Shown: piece after piece, positions 62,701 through 64,000 of the stretch
How the letters are laid out: each line of letters starts with the position of its first letter
Numbering within the stretch: position 1 is the stretch's first letter
Source of the DNA: Poteriospumella lacustris
Lineage: Eukaryota; Sar; Chrysophyceae; Chromulinales; Dinobryaceae
Assembly: GCA_008000375.1 (NCBI GenBank)
Contig: SMOI01000002.1
Location: forward strand, 214,035 to 278,034
Direction: 5' to 3'
Length of the DNA stretch: 64,000 nucleotides
Notes under the pieces: generated by a model
Seen by the model: the letters and a program-made list of their open reading frames with translations, nothing else
What the model was told of the DNA's origin: nothing
The model's database searches: none
Translations under genes and position numbers: made by a program

Positions 62701-64000
62701 GTCGGCATCGTCGTGGTCTTCTTCAGCCTCTGACGAGGAGGAAGAAGACGAGGAGGATGAGGACGAGGATGATGACGAAGACGACGACTCTGATGGACTC
62801 TCCAGACTGCTCTCATCGCCATCAAATTCGTCGGAAGACGAAGAGGAGGAAGAGGAGGACGAAGACGACGAAGACGACGAGGACGAGGATGAGGAGGACG
62901 AATGCGATCGAGATCGCACCAGTGCTCCATCATGGCGCAGTGCTGACGACATAAGCTTTCCACTTCCGCTTCCACCACTAAACACCACGCCACCTGGACC
63001 CATCGAACGCCAGGCAGCAGTTTGAAACGGATACATCGCCGGATACGACTCGAAGATGAACATTTCACGGCTGATGGCATTCAATCGGTCGATGTTCTCT
63101 TGCAGTCTTGCCAGTCGTAAATCCTGTTCACTACGACCTTCTTTGTCACGAACAATTTGTACCGGCGAGGGCGGTGGCAACGATTCCAGATAAAATGCGG
63201 TACAAAATGCTGTCGCAATGATCAAGTCATTGCCCACTTGAATCTTGCAATTGTAGCCGAAGGCCGCATTCATTCCATGGACTTTAAGTTTGAGAACGAT
63301 TTGACGCTGCAAGTCGTACTCCACGAAAGGTAACAGTTCGGAGATTTTGACTGCGTCTGCTTCTCCACTGGCCGCCTTTCGTACACGACAAATTTTCGCT
63401 TCCAACAACTTGCCCTTGCCGCGAATCGATACGTTGTTAGGCAGCTGTGTGGACGAGAGAATCGTCTCGGGGACCCATTTCTTGCGACACACCAAACATG
63501 GCACCAAACGCATGAAGGCAAATGGAGCTGTGCGATGATTGTATGGCACATGACTCGCACTGCAGTAGAGCCTGGGCTTCTTTGGTTTCATTCGTTTTTC
63601 GTTGAATTTCAGCCCTTGAATGTCCGATGCAGTCGCACCTACTGATGCGGAATAATCGGTTGAGTTGATACGATCACGAATGGGACCACTTGCGTCGCTA
63701 TGCATCGTCTTCGTTCGATCTCGTGCTGAAGCTACCGCGGCGTCATCTTGGCTGGCCACCGCTGTTCCGACAGCCATCGGCGACGCCGGTACTCCGAATT
63801 TGAGCAAATCATCAAGTAGCGAGCGTGGTTGCAATGTTTGCTTATTCTTTCTCGACGAAGACTGCTTAATAACGTCTTCTTCATGATCTTCATCATATCC
63901 AGAATCCATCACTGTGGGTGTGTATTGGTGATCATCGTAATCGAGTCCGACTGCGACAATCGATGAAGAGGACGGCCCCGAACTGAATTTCCGTCGCGGA
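59728..64000 (-). CDS. C2CD5: C2CD5-like protein, 5' end beyond the window
   Basis: The frame is open from the TAA/TAG-type stop at 59728 to the right edge with no stop between the ATG at 63911-63913 and position 63999, so the gene very likely starts outside the window. Over 1400 residues are visible. Three blocks match C2CD5 (CDP138), a vesicle-fusion factor in GLUT4 traffic. They are LLPFVEYDLQRQIVLKLKVHGMN (near 63270), AYTKICYTVRNMRPCHVLSLNHHINI with EVLVTAMVHQV (near 61940), and RIKRYLGPVQLHFIKDAWTVRGEG with ARAHVAALGGNAL (near 60030). The N-terminal C2 domain of the family is not seen and should lie beyond 64000. Long Ser, Asp/Glu and Gly/Ser tracts separate the blocks. A 66-nt in-frame stretch at 60249-60314 has good splice sites and is probably an intron. 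Confidence 0.85.
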   Translation of the reverse strand, partial: PRRKFSSGPSSSSIVAVGLDYDDHQYTPTVMDSGYDEDHEEDVIKQSSSRKNKQTLQPRSLLDDLLKFGVPASPMAVGTAVASQDDAAVASARDRTKTMHSDASGPIRDRINSTDYSASVGATASDIQGLKFNEKRMKPKKPRLYCSASHVPYNHRTAPFAFMRLVPCLVCRKKWVPETILSSTQLPNNVSIRGKGKLLEAKICRVRKAASGEADAVKISELLPFVEYDLQRQIVLKLKVHGMNAAFGYNCKIQVGNDLIIATAFCTAFYLESLPPPSPVQIVRDKEGRSEQDLRLARLQENIDRLNAISREMFIFESYPAMYPFQTAAWRSMGPGGVVFSGGSGSGKLMSSALRHDGALVRSRSHSSSSSSSSSSSSSSSSSSSSSSSDEFDGDESSLESPSESSSSSSSSSSSSSSSSSSSEAEEDHDDADSATDSHTQERKSTTTGSKRSRSHSVSSRKSFDNNDPFNANSNATGRARSGRLNSIVSTNTKLNSSRSGRVNGGSKRHVFKDDRAPFILEVDDETDTDLLAVLNDWMSPKGFDFATIERLTNDAWSAGSHIGGGRAAATSSSPSTPSSLLLQGFGRQITILRRTRLLDRARGAAYMPGGSSAGGAGSGGAMGGAASGIGGGLGQGLSTFGLSSSLNKLFQEAYTKICYTVRNMRPCHVLSLNHHINIIEDGQVEVLVTAMVHQVVAPLPGWSPNAPLMPTGQENTSRSSTPPFPATAMGSSRDGVTSASTPIGISSPILVGSAGNNNNNNNSANTNANSAAVMSSSPNSHKILSAFPGSSNLPPTGASGIGNSGGIGAAGLTSTTTGNGLDGVLMPLFISDDDNLQVIPQALVSCPISALSQAIAGSHPPTEPHQLQQWARYWQQQWRYQQQQSQQGVWVLPRMDVSYDVFQSSSASHSLRSPFTFLNLGTSSAAAALGSSPGGGSLSLSSTQRITHAAAPFMAQPSQSSRSQSFDFSQRQSSASSQQFHHQHHHLPTLPAGSAAGGGDASQQLSTRGREFSAASNEVAAVNAGNRSGADSTLMLDDIDDASAMGTDTPPVFLESSTPSDAGGPLPQGFQSIAMYSSNTSGNSTRRNSLGANANNSTGRLETIEESSVMASPSGGSGHRQQQVPLTRQSSGYLSSAQSPSSSSSLPPMPPPSHSTAAAGAYATSANASSTATAASSALPSPLPPYSRNDTSTSVVYQTTATKSQQQQVQQSLASSLGSNAAADAVNRTYSLCVVLSSPCMSHKSLFSVEVAWNELVVQKKFTGLLNQVLLTPRSDIPGTRIKRYLGPVQLHFIKDAWTVRGEGQLGSFFHLLLSEVNAVARAHVAALGGNALLCHNLVPQEAGGKASRNQGYTMFSVTGDAVLLEFFVPLNLPSGTAPAATATGDIGSSSSPPGGAGNARLYSRGDSDNGDESFTVDGNEY

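Overview
The window is nuclear DNA of a protist. Genes are dense and lie on both strands. Most have no intron or a few short GT-AG introns of about 54-101 nt, and the genetic code is standard. It carries a histone H3, an MTR4-type exosome helicase, an EHD ATPase, an MRG15-type chromatin protein, two copies of the flagellar nexin-dynein subunit DRC11, RER1 and a C2CD5 homologue, so the cell is a flagellate or makes flagella. Two proteins begin with secretory-type leaders. The lipoyl synthase leader ends in an ASAF-like Ser|Phe cleavage site, as in plastid pre-proteins of stramenopile (ochrophyte) algae. With the BspA/DUF285 repeat protein, this suggests an alga with a secondary plastid, most likely a stramenopile. 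That placement is inference; no rRNA or organelle sequence is present to test it.

Layout. 0-7.2 kb: possible left-edge gene fragment, H3, an acidic unknown protein, and MTR4 (3 exons). 7.6-14.5 kb: EHD ATPase, a membrane-anchored glycosyltransferase, a mitochondrial-type beta-alanine-pyruvate aminotransferase, and a START-like lipid-binding protein. 14.8-24.6 kb: a ubiquitin/NEDD8-like modifier, MRG15 (6 exons), lipoyl synthase, AFG1 ATPase, a proteasome beta-6 subunit with a signal-like N-terminus, an LCAT/lysosomal-phospholipase-like enzyme, and a Ca2+/H+ exchanger. 25.2-31.9 kb: a near-perfect inverted repeat with 3.14 kb arms and a 485 bp spacer. Each arm holds one full DRC11 gene and about 310 bp of upstream DNA.

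32.2-42.6 kb: a 1476-residue J-domain/FN3/WW mosaic protein, a flavin-reductase-like enzyme, a coiled-coil protein with repeated FSF[ML] motifs and UVR modules, and the 3' part of a single-pass membrane protein. 43.8-50.8 kb: a PC-esterase/TBL-like protein, a stand-alone dihydrofolate reductase, HMG-CoA lyase, a secreted unknown protein, RER1, and a GH25 lysozyme-like protein. 51.3-64 kb: an MDC1-like FHA/BRCT protein, a 1209-residue BspA/DUF285 repeat protein, and a C2CD5 homologue that runs off the right edge.

The genes do not form an operon or pathway cluster. The notable points are the DRC11 palindrome, the proteasome subunit with a secretory-type leader, the J/FN3/WW architecture, and the FSF[ML]/UVR protein. 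Exon coordinates were worked out by hand from splice consensus, reading frame and family alignment from memory; no database search was run.
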